Positions 1 to 8,821 of a stretch of 64,000 nucleotides of DNA are shown piece by piece. Origin of the DNA: Desulfuromonadales bacterium (GTDB lineage Bacteria > Desulfobacterota > Desulfuromonadia > Geobacterales > Pseudopelobacteraceae); assembly GCA_013377095.1 (NCBI GenBank), contig JACAAY010000008.1, forward strand, positions 1-64,000, read 5' to 3'. The notes beneath the pieces were generated by a model that searched no databases, was not told the DNA's origin, and was given only the letters and a program-made list of their open reading frames with translations. How positions within the stretch are numbered: position 1 is the first letter of the stretch; every line of letters starts with the position of its first letter. A program made the position numbers and the translations under genes.

Positions 1-23
1 TTATAATTACAGCTAGTTACACT

Positions 24-54
24 TTTACACCAACTGCGAAAGTTGAGATATAAT
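24..54 (+). promoter_or_regulatory. possible sigma-70 promoter
   Basis: A TATAAT box at 49-54 is preceded by TTTACA at 24-29, with a 19-nt spacer that is longer than ideal. It lies about 30 bases before the first gene. The hexamers are seen directly; promoter function is inferred. Confidence 0.35.
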
Positions 55-85
55 TAAAAAGATGGTAAAACGCAGGAGGATACCA

Positions 86-397
86 ATGGCAGACAATGAC
101 TCTTATGGAATCGGTTTTTTTCTTGCGGGACACTATCACATCCTTTGCCGCGAGGGGAACGAACGGCGATTTCACATGATCGAACCACACAGCAACCTGA
201 AACCGGTGAAGTTGCGTTTCATCGAAGCACGCGAATTCATTGAAACCCACCCACTCTGCGCCAACATCGCGCATCATGACATCAGGGTCATGCCGTACAG
301 AGAAATACAGAATATCTTTGAGGGGCGCTCGCCGAAAAGCACGGTTAAATCCTTGAGCCTCAGCGATGAAGATGAGCTGGAGGAGCGACTGCATTGA
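86..397 (+). CDS. small conserved-looking protein of unknown function
   Basis: This is a 103-residue protein starting MADNDSYGIGFF. The ATG at 86 is chosen because AGGAGG lies at 74-79 with good spacing; an in-frame ATG at 62 has no such site. The protein is charged and rich in His and Arg, with no signal peptide, membrane segment or cysteine cluster. The C-terminus is acidic (SLSDEDELEERLH). No family is recognised. It ends 12 bases before the stop of the convergent SRAP gene, so the two genes are tail to tail. The coding call rests on the ribosome binding site and an uninterrupted frame. Confidence 0.6.
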   Translation: MADNDSYGIGFFLAGHYHILCREGNERRFHMIEPHSNLKPVKLRFIEAREFIETHPLCANIAHHDIRVMPYREIQNIFEGRSPKSTVKSLSLSDEDELEERLH

Positions 398-409
398 CCG
401 CTCATGCGA

Positions 410-1084
410 TCAGCACCTGGCAATACAGGCAGGGCTGTCGAAGCGCGGGTTGTTCACCAGGTCTGATACCCGGTAGAGAGTCAACAGGTTGGAAGGTAAC
501 GGCTTGTAGATATAAGTCAGCTGTTCCGGGTCATGCATCTCCCTGTTCAGCCAGAGGCCATAGTCATCCGGCCTGAGGATCACCGGCATGCGGTCGTGGA
601 TCGGCTGCAGGAGTTTGTTGGCCGCAGTGGTCAGGATCGTAAAGGTCTCGATGAAGTTCTCCTCCCCGGGGCCTTTCCAGTGATCCCAGAGACCGGCGAA
701 GCAGATCGGCGAGCCGTCGGCCATGTGGATGAAGTGGGGTTGCTTTTTCCCTTCGGCGTGCGACCATTCGTAAAAGCCGGACACGGGGACGATACAGCGG
801 CGGTAGCGGATCGAGTGGCGAAAGGCGGGCTTGTCCCGGACGCTTTCGCTGCGGGCGTTGATCATCCGGCTGCCGATTGCGGGGTCTTTTGCCCAGGAGG
901 GAACAAGTCCCCATTTCATAAGCTCCAGCCGGTTATGGTCCCCTTCGCTGCGGACAACCCAGACCTGCTGGGTCGGTGCGATATTGTAGCGTGGCTCGAA
1001 CTGTTTTGGAGGGGTGATGCCGAATATCTCCCTGATGGCATTCATCAGCTCGGGAGAAAGGAGGGATGTGAATCGTCCGCACAT
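410..1084 (-). CDS. SOS response-associated peptidase (SRAP/YedK/HMCES family)
   Basis: This 224-residue protein belongs to the SRAP family, which shields abasic sites in single-stranded DNA by forming a thiazolidine DNA-protein crosslink through Cys2. The sequence shows the family hallmarks: MCGRF at the N-terminus with Cys2 exposed after Met removal, Asn34 in PRYNIAPTQ, Glu106 in GFYEW and His163 in HDRMPV. The length equals that of typical bacterial YedK proteins. It acts in the cytoplasm in DNA damage tolerance. It appears to be a single-gene unit, convergent with the small gene at 86-397. No LexA box was identified by eye upstream. Confidence 0.95.
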   Translation of the reverse strand: MCGRFTSLLSPELMNAIREIFGITPPKQFEPRYNIAPTQQVWVVRSEGDHNRLELMKWGLVPSWAKDPAIGSRMINARSESVRDKPAFRHSIRYRRCIVPVSGFYEWSHAEGKKQPHFIHMADGSPICFAGLWDHWKGPGEENFIETFTILTTAANKLLQPIHDRMPVILRPDDYGLWLNREMHDPEQLTYIYKPLPSNLLTLYRVSDLVNNPRFDSPACIARC

Positions 1085-1175
1085 GGAATTTGCCTCGCTT
1101 TTGTTCTTCAGAAACCGAATCTGGCGCTCAAAACATCAACGCGCAAACCTGCCACGGCCCCCTTAACCTTAAGCA

Positions 1176-1955
1176 TCATTTTCCCGTGGATAACAGGTGA
1201 GTCAAATATGCGGTGTCGTGATTAATTGCTTTCTGGTCATGGGGTGCATACATTTCAAATTGCTTCAATGCCAATTGCAGGTATCTTCTCGCCTTTTCCT
1301 GATCATTGTTTTTCAGATACGCCAAACCGAGTGTTCCGTTGTTATAAGGGGACTCTGGGAATAGCTTTACTGCTGTCAGTGCATAGGTAAGGGACATTTT
1401 GGCATCGACATCCAATTCCGCCAAAATCCAGGCCAATGTATTATATGCGCGGTGGTTTTTGGGGTTGAGGGATATGGCCTGTTTTAACATCCCAATTCCT
1501 TCGTCAACCTTACCGCAGTCTATTTCCGAGGCAGCCTGCAAAACCAAAGATTCCGAGGCATCATGTCCCTTCCGATCCTTGTAGTCGTGGTAACAAAAAT
1601 CCTGCACTACACCGGATGAAATATCCATATAGTAGATTGATTCCTTGTTGTAATTGCCCGCAAGCAGATGCAGGGGAATTCCACCGGCCAATCCACCCAG
1701 GACAGATAATCCAATCCCCTTGCCAACCTGTTCCGACTTATCGTGATACTCGTAGATCACAAAATTTCCTGCGTAGCGGGTATTGAGAGGGAGCCCGCAC
1801 TCCTCGACAATTTGTCGCCTGGTGGTCTTGCCAATGGCAATCATATCGCTCGGTTTGCATTCCTCGCTGTCACGCTCCTGTTTAATAGGGGCAAAGCCAA
1901 CCGTAGAGCACAGCAACAGAACAAAGGCGGTGAAACGAATCACAGAACGAAACAT
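1176..1955 (-). CDS. exported TPR-repeat protein
   Basis: This 259-residue protein has an N-terminal hydrophobic signal sequence (MFRSVIRFTAFVLLLCSTVG), a middle part with a small Gly-rich hydrophobic stretch (about residues 80-100, KGIGLSVLGGLAGG) and C-terminal tetratricopeptide-like repeats (from about residue 140: LNPKNHRAYNTLAWILAEL, then SPYNNGTLGLAYLKNNDQEKA). The start at 1955 is preferred over an ATG at 2108 because a strong AGGAGGAGG precedes it and the longer form would run into the DUF1499 gene. The LLLC could be a poor lipobox. TPRs suggest a protein-protein scaffold in the envelope; the actual partner is unknown. Confidence 0.75.
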   Translation of the reverse strand: MFRSVIRFTAFVLLLCSTVGFAPIKQERDSEECKPSDMIAIGKTTRRQIVEECGLPLNTRYAGNFVIYEYHDKSEQVGKGIGLSVLGGLAGGIPLHLLAGNYNKESIYYMDISSGVVQDFCYHDYKDRKGHDASESLVLQAASEIDCGKVDEGIGMLKQAISLNPKNHRAYNTLAWILAELDVDAKMSLTYALTAVKLFPESPYNNGTLGLAYLKNNDQEKARRYLQLALKQFEMYAPHDQKAINHDTAYLTHLLSTGK

Positions 1956-2044
1956 AACAACCTCCTCCTCATGTGAACCGCTCCCCTCTATTTCGCGGAG
2001 GGGCTCAAAATTATCAAACCACTCTTTCAAACAATCTATTCCCT

Positions 2045-2461
2045 TCACTTCGCGACAAAAGACTTTCGAATCAGTTCCATCCGGCGACGGTTCTTCCCCA
2101 GGTTCCAATACCCGAGGCGGGCTGCGGAGCGGACCTGGATCAGGTTGTTGGCTGCATCCAGCATGAAAAGACCGTCATCGACAAATTCGAGGGTGGTCCG
2201 GAACTCAACCCGGATGGTTGTTTCGCCTGCAGCTGTGATCCTTGTGTCGCTGCGCTGGGAAAGAATTCTGCGCAGTCTCTCGAAAGCGCTTCTGGAGTCG
2301 CCGGTGATTCGGAACGGTTCGATGCGATGCCCGTCAATGGCCTGGCTGGATACGCAGTTGGGCGATCCGGGGCATGGCGGGAGCAGTGTGTCAGCTTGAA
2401 CGGTTGTAGTCATCAGCACCACCAGTGCCAGCAAGCATACCTTCATCAATTCGGTTTTCAT
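2045..2461 (-). CDS. DUF1499 family exported protein
   Basis: This 138-residue protein has a cleavable signal peptide (MKTELMKVCLLALVVLMTTTVQA) followed by the DUF1499 signature PCPGSPNCVSSQA near residues 28-40 and the rest of the domain ending in NRRRMELIRKSF. The function of DUF1499 is not established; members are small periplasmic or outer-layer proteins. An AGGAA site lies before the ATG. It sits 89 bases upstream of the TPR gene on the same strand, so the pair may be cotranscribed. Confidence 0.85.
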   Translation of the reverse strand: MKTELMKVCLLALVVLMTTTVQADTLLPPCPGSPNCVSSQAIDGHRIEPFRITGDSRSAFERLRRILSQRSDTRITAAGETTIRVEFRTTLEFVDDGLFMLDAANNLIQVRSAARLGYWNLGKNRRRMELIRKSFVAK

Positions 2462-2622
2462 GATGCTTGTTCCTGAATGATCCGCAGTACGCTTCGGTAC
2501 TGTTCACGATCACGTTCATCGTGGACACAAAAGTATTGTTCCAGAATCCCACAACGCGTATGTTCTCAGCCACATCACTTCCATGCGTTCTTCGTCATAC
2601 AGACGTTGCTCCAACTTGATCC

Positions 2623-3090
2623 TCAGGGTTTTGATTTTATCCCCGCTGCCAGCTTGATCCCTTGTCGGATGCGCCTGTAAGATCCGCAGTAGCAGATGTT
2701 ACCCTGCATGGCCTCCTCTATCTCCAGGTCGGACGGCTGCGGCTTTTTTGCGAGCAGTGCCGCAGCCTGCATCAGCTGGCCGCACTGGCAGTAGCCACAA
2801 CTCGGCACTCGGCACTCTCTCCAGGCTTTCTGCAGCGGATGTTCCCCCCCGGCGCCTAAGCCCTCGATAGTGAGGACACTCTTCCCTGCCAGACTATTCA
2901 TCTGAGTGATGCAACTGCGTACGGCCTCGCCATCGATATGCACAGTGCAGGTTCCGCAAAGCCCCTGGCGGCATCTGTATCTGGTGCCAGTCAGCCGCAG
3001 CGTTTCTCGGAGGTACAACAGAAGCGGCAACTCGGGATCGCCTGAGAACGAACGCTTGACACCGTTGACATGGAATGTGATCTTTTTCAC
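2623..3090 (-). CDS. orphan (2Fe-2S) small subunit of a xanthine dehydrogenase/isoquinoline oxidoreductase type enzyme
   Basis: This 155-residue protein has two iron-sulfur domains: a plant-ferredoxin-like N-terminal half with CRQGLCGTC and a later VRSC (about residues 39-61), and a helical C-terminal half with CGYCQCGQ and GNICYCGSY. This is the electron-transfer small subunit of molybdenum hydroxylases (XdhC/IorA/CoxS type). The start is GTG at 3090 with AGGAGA upstream. Normally it is encoded beside a large molybdopterin subunit, but neither neighbour is one, so it is either an orphan whose partner is elsewhere or it has been repurposed. All eight cluster cysteines appear present, so it does not look decayed. 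Confidence 0.88.
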   Translation of the reverse strand: MKKITFHVNGVKRSFSGDPELPLLLYLRETLRLTGTRYRCRQGLCGTCTVHIDGEAVRSCITQMNSLAGKSVLTIEGLGAGGEHPLQKAWRECRVPSCGYCQCGQLMQAAALLAKKPQPSDLEIEEAMQGNICYCGSYRRIRQGIKLAAGIKSKP

Positions 3091-3281
3091 TGGTTTCTCC
3101 TTTTGGCCGACATGAGCCGATTAAGGAAATCACACATTTTTGCCAATTGGTCCGTGATAAATAACGAACTTTTCACATCAAGCTTATCCCTTATAAATGT
3201 CGAAAGCAATAACCCCACACGTCATGAAACCAAAAGGGAACAGGCTGTTTAATTGGCTAAAACCAGCCTGTCTCTTTCCAT

Positions 3282-3689
3282 TCAGGCAATCGACCAATGC
3301 TCTTTCAGAATGCACTTGTCCATTACCACCATTAAACCTGCCTTGGCGGCCAACTCGGCCGCTTCGACATTTACCACCTCTTCCTGAAGCCAGAGACATT
3401 TTGCGCCGATGGCAATCGCGTCCTCCGCAATCGGCCCGACCGCCTCGGGCTTGCGGAACACGTCGACGATATCGACCGTTTCGGGGATGTCACGCAAAGA
3501 GGCGTAGCTTTTTTCCCCCAGGACTTCCGATACGAACGGATTGACCGGGATGATCCGGTATCCGGCCTGCTGCAGGTAGGAGGCCACGCCATAACTCAGC
3601 TTCTGCTGATCGTCGGACAGTCCCACCACGGCAATGGTACGGCACGAAGCAAACAGCTCCGGCAGGTTGACATCATTGACCCTGTTCAT
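3282..3689 (-). CDS. CoA-binding protein (YccU/CoA_binding_2 family)
   Basis: This 135-residue single-domain Rossmann protein has the motif IAVVGLSDDQQKLSYGVASY near the N-terminus, followed by YRIIPVNP and later KCLWLQEEVVN. This pattern matches the YccU-like CoA-binding family related to the nucleotide-binding domain of succinyl-CoA synthetase. The biological role of these stand-alone domains is unclear. GGGGGAAGAGGG precedes the ATG. It appears monocistronic. Confidence 0.92.
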   Translation of the reverse strand: MNRVNDVNLPELFASCRTIAVVGLSDDQQKLSYGVASYLQQAGYRIIPVNPFVSEVLGEKSYASLRDIPETVDIVDVFRKPEAVGPIAEDAIAIGAKCLWLQEEVVNVEAAELAAKAGLMVVMDKCILKEHWSIA

Positions 3690-4173
3690 CCCTCTTCCCC
3701 CTGTTCAAACAGAAACCAACTGCAGGGAACACGGATCACATCTGAAAAGGCTGGGAAATTCGGATCTCCGACAGGCTTGGAATTTGATCCGACGTTGTCC
3801 GTTACATCCGTTTTTTCCGCGTTCAATTGCTTTTGACTTTTTTTGTATTGTGAGGCTCCGGCTTGTTCTCGCACAACAAAAAGCCGCCTGTCTGCTCAAC
3901 GTGGACAAGGCGGCTTCGGTTTCACCCATCTATGACGGAGGCGCTAAGGCCATGTCCCACCCTTCACAACAACTTGTAATTACGCATTTCCAATACTCTT
4001 CTTCGCCTTTGATGTCAATTGGAATCCCCCGGACACGGCAAAGGCGAACTGCCGGCGCAGGACGCAGACCGTTGAGAGGAGATGACGCCCTTGGTGCGGG
4101 TTGAGTTGAAGAGTAAATCTGATAGAGTTTAGTAAAGAGTGTTTTTTGAACTCGATGAAATAGAGGTTAAAGC
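3690..4173. other. intergenic region with one hairpin
   Basis: No supported gene lies here. A stem-loop at about 3881-3916 (AAGCCGCCTGTC pairing with GACAAGGCGGCTT, with one bulge) is the only strong structure; it lacks a U-run on the forward strand, so it is not a clear terminator. The rest presumably carries the promoters of the divergent CoA-binding and guaC genes. No known riboswitch was recognised before guaC. Confidence 0.5.
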
Positions 4174-5211
4174 ATGCGAATCGAAACCGATCTGAAACTG
4201 GGTTTCAAGGATGTCCTGATCAGACCCAAGCGTTCAAACCTGCGCAGTCGCTCCCAGGTCGTACTGGAGCGGACCTATTCGTTTCTGCACAGCCGCCGTC
4301 AGTGGAGCGGAATTCCCGTCATTGCCGCCAACATGGATACCATCGGCACCTTTGAGGTGGCCGAGGTGCTGGCGGAGCACGGCCTCTTGAGCGCCATCCA
4401 CAAGCACTACAGTCTGGACGAGTGGGACGCGTTCCTGAATGGACGTGATGACGCCATCTACCAGAGGATCATGGTCAGCACCGGTTCCTCCGACGCTGAC
4501 TTTGCCAAACTGGGGCTGATCCTGGCCAAACATCCCAAACTGGAATTCATCTGTATCGATGTGGCCAACGGCTATACCGAGTCATTTGTAGAGTTTGTCA
4601 GGAAGGCGCGCGCCACCTACGGCGACAAGACCATCGTCGCGGGCAACGTGGTGACCGGCGAAATGGTCGAAGAACTGCTGCTGTCCGGTGCGGATATGGT
4701 CAAGGTGGGGATCGGGCCCGGCTCGGTCTGCACCACCCGCGTCAAGGCCGGCGTCGGCTACCCGCAGCTTTCGGCCATAATCGAATGCGCCGATGCCGCC
4801 CACGGGTTGCGCGGACGGATCATTGCCGACGGTGGATGCGCCTGTCCTGGTGACGTGGCCAAGGCCTTTGGCGCTGGAGCCGATTTCGTCATGCTGGGCG
4901 GCATGTTCGCCGGTCACGACGAGAGCGGAGGGCAGGTTCTGGAACGGTGCGGCCAGCAGTTCAAGCTGTTCTACGGCATGAGCTCCTCCACCGCCATGGA
5001 CAAGCATGCCGGCGGGGTGGCCGAATACCGCGCATCGGAAGGAAAAACGGTGGAGGTCCCCTACCGCGGCCCGATCGCCGATACGGTCCGGGATATACTC
5101 GGCGGGGTCCGTTCCGCCTGCACCTATGTCGGCGCATCCTCACTGAAAGAGCTGACCAAGTGCACGACCTTCATCCGCGTCCAGGAGCAGGAAAACCGCT
5201 CCCTCTCCTGA
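4174..5211 (+). CDS. guaC: GMP reductase
   Basis: This 345-residue TIM-barrel enzyme reduces GMP to IMP and ammonia with NADPH, returning guanine nucleotides to the purine pool. Diagnostic features are the N-terminal [13 protein letters not shown], the catalytic loop [19 protein letters not shown] with its nucleophilic Cys, [14 protein letters not shown], and [15 protein letters not shown]. It lacks the CBS domains that would mark IMP dehydrogenase. The length matches E. coli GuaC (347). GAGG lies before the ATG. It is followed after 56 bases by an isochorismatase-like gene on the same strand. Confidence 0.96.
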   Translation: MRIETDLKLGFKDVLIRPKRSNLRSRSQVVLERTYSFLHSRRQWSGIPVIAANMDTIGTFEVAEVLAEHGLLSAIHKHYSLDEWDAFLNGRDDAIYQRIMVSTGSSDADFAKLGLILAKHPKLEFICIDVANGYTESFVEFVRKARATYGDKTIVAGNVVTGEMVEELLLSGADMVKVGIGPGSVCTTRVKAGVGYPQLSAIIECADAAHGLRGRIIADGGCACPGDVAKAFGAGADFVMLGGMFAGHDESGGQVLERCGQQFKLFYGMSSSTAMDKHAGGVAEYRASEGKTVEVPYRGPIADTVRDILGGVRSACTYVGASSLKELTKCTTFIRVQEQENRSLS

Positions 5212-5267
5212 CCATGGTACGTTTACGAGTTGATTTTATGCCGCAAAAGGGGGGAAAATAAAGGTAC

Positions 5268-5828
5268 ATGGAAACAGCACTTCTCCTCATAGATCTCCAG
5301 ATCGATTTCCTCTCAGAGGCTGGCCGCATGCCCGTGGGGTCCGCCAATGCGGAGAAAGTCATTGTGACTGCCAACCACCTGATAGGCTACTATAACAAGC
5401 GGCGCTGGCTTATCATTGACGTGTTCAGTCAATTTAAAAAATACGATATTATAGGTAATTTCTTCCGCAAACACGCTGCTGCCGAAGGATCCGAGGGTGG
5501 CAAGATGGATCCGAGAATACTCCCCCATGGCGCAACCTGCTTTCCAAAATCAAAGAGCAGCGCCTTCTCCAATCCCTATTTGGTGGAATACCTGAAGGAA
5601 AAAGAAATCGATCATATCGTCCTATGCGGTGTGTATGCCGAGGGATGCGTGCGTGCTACGGCTCTGGCGGCACAAAGAGCCGGTCTTGACGTTAACCTGA
5701 TTTCCGATGGGACAGCCTCCGATCGGACGTCAAAATACAATTGGGCGCTCTCACACATGCAAAAAAGAGGGGTTCGAATCCTGTCGCTTGAGGAGTACCT
5801 GAAATTGAATGCTACCCGGCCGACCTGA
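5268..5828 (+). CDS. cysteine hydrolase, isochorismatase family
   Basis: This 186-residue protein has the isochorismatase-like fold: LLLIDLQIDFL with the first catalytic Asp near residue 9, a Lys in the FPKSKSSAF region, and the nucleophile Cys in IVLCGVYAEGCVRATA preceding the conserved AxxA helix. Family members hydrolyse amides such as nicotinamide, N-carbamoyl compounds or isochorismate; the substrate cannot be told from sequence. An AAAGG site precedes the ATG. Its position after guaC hints at a purine or nucleotide-derived amide substrate, but that is inference only. Confidence 0.85.
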   Translation: METALLLIDLQIDFLSEAGRMPVGSANAEKVIVTANHLIGYYNKRRWLIIDVFSQFKKYDIIGNFFRKHAAAEGSEGGKMDPRILPHGATCFPKSKSSAFSNPYLVEYLKEKEIDHIVLCGVYAEGCVRATALAAQRAGLDVNLISDGTASDRTSKYNWALSHMQKRGVRILSLEEYLKLNATRPT

Positions 5829-5878
5829 GCCGCTGCTTTGGCGGACGTGGGTTTCAGATCCTTGGGGCCCTGTCCGGC

Positions 5879-6400
5879 TTACGGCGAAACCTCCGCATGC
5901 CCGGAGATTTCGTACCCTTCCATCTTGTAGACAATGACAAACTCCAGACCGCACTTACCACAACGGTAGGCCTGGGTGAGCCCGGAGCCGTTTTTTTCCA
6001 CCCAGCCGGCAATGATATCCCGTGAACCGCACCTGGTTTTCGGGCAGCGTTCGCCCCCCTTTTTGATAAACAGCTCGTCGGTCAGGTATTCCGGCTTTTC
6101 AACACCACCCATCATCGACTGCCTGAAAATCCGCTGCGTGGCAGCCACCGCTTCGATACAGGCGCTGGCTTCTGAGGCGCTGCCCCCCTCCAGCAGGATC
6201 TCCGGTGGCGTCTGATCCCGGTACACCAGGCAGCAAATGTATCCTTTTCCGCTCCGCTCCACGCGAATCCCAAAGGTGGTCTCTTTCAGCACCCCCAGAT
6301 TCAACTCCGTAACGCGGGCTTTTAAAATTTTCTCGGTAATTTTCACAGCACTATCCTTTCCTGTCTCGCGTTCCGGTATCCGGGCAGCAAACGTTTTCAT
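5879..6400 (-). CDS. unknown protein with C-terminal zinc ribbon
   Basis: This 173-residue protein has a mixed alpha/beta N-terminal part (residues 1-115) of unknown type and a likely zinc-binding C-terminal module with Cys pairs at CPKTRC and CGKC about 25 residues apart. There is no signal peptide. Its ATG overlaps the stop of the upstream PhnA-like gene by 4 bases (6397-6400), indicating translational coupling and a shared function. The zinc-ribbon assignment rests on Cys spacing only. Confidence 0.7.
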   Translation of the reverse strand: MKTFAARIPERETGKDSAVKITEKILKARVTELNLGVLKETTFGIRVERSGKGYICCLVYRDQTPPEILLEGGSASEASACIEAVAATQRIFRQSMMGGVEKPEYLTDELFIKKGGERCPKTRCGSRDIIAGWVEKNGSGLTQAYRCGKCGLEFVIVYKMEGYEISGHAEVSP

Positions 6401-6786
6401 TTCAGGAGTGCCGCCTTGACGGCGTCATCGATAAAACTCTCCTCGATCGCTTCCCGTGCCCAGGGTTCGCGGCATTGCGCCAACACTCTGGCTGCACCTT
6501 CAGCCACCGCCGGTATATTGCTCCAGAGTGCGTTGCGAATCGAACGAAGTTCCTGAGGATCGGCTTTCCTGCCATCGGCCCAATCACAGCAGCGTTGGCA
6601 CAGGAGAGCAAGCATATCCATGGTGGGCGACTGATCGGCTTGATAATCCCAGACCCTAAGGCCTTCTTTACTCTCACACCACTCGCATTTGAAGCCCGCC
6701 CGTTTGCTGATGGATTTGCCGAAACTGTTGAGGGTTTCAATCCGTTCTCTGTTTTCATGGTATCCCTTTGCCACGCCGGCCTCCAA
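6397..6786 (-). CDS. PhnA N-terminal-domain-like protein
   Basis: This 129-residue protein resembles the proteobacterial PhnA/YjdM N-terminal domain. It has KRAGFKCEWCESKEGL (a Cys-x2-Cys knuckle), MLALLCQRCCDWA (second Cys pair), then RNALWSNIPAVAEGAARVL and EPWAREAIEE, matching the usual MWSxxPAV...W order of that family. The cysteines probably bind zinc. PhnA-like proteins have no confirmed role despite the historical phosphonate name. It is the first gene of a two-gene unit with the zinc-ribbon protein downstream. Confidence 0.72.
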   Translation of the reverse strand: MEAGVAKGYHENRERIETLNSFGKSISKRAGFKCEWCESKEGLRVWDYQADQSPTMDMLALLCQRCCDWADGRKADPQELRSIRNALWSNIPAVAEGAARVLAQCREPWAREAIEESFIDDAVKAALLK

Positions 6787-7393
6787 TATTCCCCTATGTC
6801 GCTGTTGACTCTCTGAAAAGACCTATATCACATGGGCACGGAAATTTGAAAAATTTGTCAACAGAAGTCCTGACAACCTCTTCACTAATAACACCAGGAA
6901 CAGCTGTTTTTCTTTCCACAAGGATTTTATGTTCTGAGGACTTCACATACTGGGGATGCAAGAAAAGATGCATGACAATTTAGGCTGAATTGCTTCTTTT
7001 GGAGGGGTTGAAAAGGGGAACACAATGCTAAAGGATGCACGGAGTTGAGCCATAGACAAAGAAAAAGGGTTTAAGCATTCCTGCCTAAGCCCTTGTATCT
7101 TTTGCTTCTGCCTTTCATCTCATCAAGAGCTTCCGAACTGAGTCAGTGTACCACGACTGGTAGCCCGGAAATTCCTGCCTGCAGTGACGGCGTACTCAGA
7201 TGGCTGAATTCGACATTCACGCCAAAACCCGCCACGCGGCCTTTAACCTCATGTGCTCACATTTCCAACGAAACCAGAATCATTGATCCACAACAATGAT
7301 TCCACAAGCTACGTGAGTCATTTTTTTGCAAGGAGTTACATATCTGCGTGCCCCTCCCTGCTCTTCAATATTAAAATCCAGGACGTTAACAAG
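6787..7393. other. intergenic region, boundary of the accessory segment
   Basis: No credible gene is seen in these 607 bases. The part next to 6786 presumably holds the promoter of the PhnA-like pair. The part at 7057-7104 carries the degenerate copy of the tRNA-Gly terminator sequence (listed separately). The remainder, up to the c7 cytochrome stop at 7394, is AT-rich with no recognisable structure. Confidence 0.5.
7057..7104 (-). repeat. second copy of the tRNA-Gly terminator sequence (possible island boundary)
   Basis: These 48 bases match 16958-17005 with three mismatches and in the same orientation. At 16958 the sequence is the intrinsic terminator of tRNA-Gly(GCC). Here there is no tRNA beside it, and two of the differences weaken the stem. 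The identity stops exactly at the edge of the tRNA gene, so the tRNA 3' end itself is not duplicated. Confidence 0.75.
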
Positions 7394-7699
7394 CTATTTC
7401 TGGTGGCATTCACCACATTTTACGGGACCTTTTTTCATTTCGGCGTGACAGCCTTTACAGGTTTTGTGAGCCCAATCCTTTCCGAGCTCATCGATCTTTC
7501 CCTTAGGTTTTTCATGACATTTCTTGCAGCCCTTCAGCATCTCCTGATGTTCTTTGTGAGAGAAGGTTACCATGCCGTTTTTTGCCGGGAGCTGGATTGT
7601 TGCCCTACCCTTTTTCGGCGGATGATCGGCTTTGTCGGCAGCACAAGCGGTTCCAGCAAATGTTGCCAGAATTGTCAAAACAAAAATGGTTTTTTTCAT
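7394..7699 (-). CDS. periplasmic triheme cytochrome c7 (PpcA-like)
   Basis: This 101-residue precursor has a signal peptide ending near GTACA and three CxxCH heme sites (CKKCH, CKGCH, CGECH) plus the extra His ligands (FSHKEH, WAHKTC) of the c7 fold. Such cytochromes shuttle electrons through the periplasm in Geobacter-type extracellular respiration. The ATG at 7699 (MKKTIF) is chosen because AGGAGA precedes it. The mature part carries an insertion between hemes I and II relative to the classical 71-residue PpcA. It resembles the second c7 at 23364-23630, especially in the final CKGCHAEMKKGP block. Confidence 0.93.
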   Translation of the reverse strand: MKKTIFVLTILATFAGTACAADKADHPPKKGRATIQLPAKNGMVTFSHKEHQEMLKGCKKCHEKPKGKIDELGKDWAHKTCKGCHAEMKKGPVKCGECHQK

Positions 7700-7807
7700 C
7701 TGTACGTCTCCTGTTGTGTGTGATGACTGCATACTAAATTATAAATGGTTCTCAGAGAGGGATTGTCACGCGCCATTGATACAACTCAAGACACTGAGAC
7801 ACTGAAC

Positions 7808-8089
7808 CTACACTTTGAATTTTGAAAGCTCCTCGCGAAGGCTTTCTGATTTTGTTGCCAGAGTGATAGAAACATCGCCAACCTCAGAGGCAACAGAGCT
7901 ATTCTGCTCAGACAGCATAATTATTTGCTGCATCAATTCGATCAGCTGCTTTGTGCGTGTGGCTATGTACGTGCTCTTATTGACGAGGTCTGATGAAATA
8001 TCAACCGCGCCCTTAAGCCTTTCATCAGTCTCCCCAACATTCATAATCAGTCTGCGCGTTTCCTCAGCAATCTCACGCGTAGCCATCAC
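7808..8089 (-). pseudogene. C-terminal fragment of a methyl-accepting chemotaxis protein
   Basis: The reading frame from 8089 down to 7808 encodes about 93 residues typical of the last part of a chemoreceptor signalling domain: ATREIAEETRRLI, then IIMLSEQNSSVASEV and the closing ELSKFKV. The N-terminal sensory and HAMP parts and the kinase-contact hairpin tip are missing. It joins the response-regulator frame at about 8075-8095 in a different reading frame, which looks like a deletion junction between two unrelated genes. Confidence 0.75.
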
Positions 8090-8696
8090 CGCACATGGTG
8101 TCTTTGGATGAATGAACAACCTCAATGCTCCAGTTGACGCATCCAGATCCGGAGATGATCTGGTCACGCAGGTCGTGGCGCAGTACATGGCGTTCCTTGT
8201 GTCGGGCCGCTTCTTGCTGCATGGAATTATACTTATCACGGTAGCGCAAGAGTTCCATCTCTTGAAGCCTGAAATTCTCCTGTTGGCGCTTATTTGAAAT
8301 ATCTTTAATCAAGTCATTGAATACACGGACAAACAATTCATATTTGAACGGCTTGGCAATGAATTTAGTAACCCCGAGATTAATTGCCTCGACGAGTGTT
8401 TCGTGATCCATAGAATACGTCATGAGGATTATGGGGGTCGCCTGATCTGTTAGACGAATCTGGCGTATCATTTCCATGCCGGAGAGACCAGGCATATTCT
8501 GATCGGTAAGCACGATGTCCGGAGTGAGTTCATGAAACAACCGCAGACCTTCAAGTCCGTTCGATACCGTTTCCACATGTTTGAACAACCCGCCCAACCT
8601 CAAGAGAACCATCTCACTGGTAATAACGTCATCTTCAACCAACAGGAGGGTGAGATCTGCTGCGGCATCATGAGCCTGTAGTGTATCACTCTTCAA
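8073..8696 (-). pseudogene. response regulator, receiver domain with truncated output
   Basis: The 207-residue frame has a full CheY-like receiver (residues 15-130: LLLVEDD, phosphoacceptor Asp in DIVLTDQNMPG, switch Thr in ILMTYS, Lys in FIAKPF), a coiled-coil linker (140-170), and then WSIEVVHSSKDTMCGDGYA before a stop. That last motif normally begins a PP2C/SpoIIE-like phosphatase output domain, so the output is missing. It abuts a chemoreceptor tail in another frame. The receiver may still be made and functional as a single-domain regulator. It lies downstream of the hybrid kinase on the same strand. Confidence 0.75.
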
Positions 8697-8821
8697 AATA
8701 AAAATTCCTTGAGCACATCACATTGAATGAAAATCTATCGGTGTTGCTGACAATAAAGACAGGCATTGGCGTCTGAAAAAAATGTACCTGATAGCACCTA
8801 AGATATGAAAAGAATCATACG

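Noticed and set aside
4100-4173. Purine riboswitch before guaC
   Set aside because: No conserved purine aptamer junction sequences could be matched in the leader.
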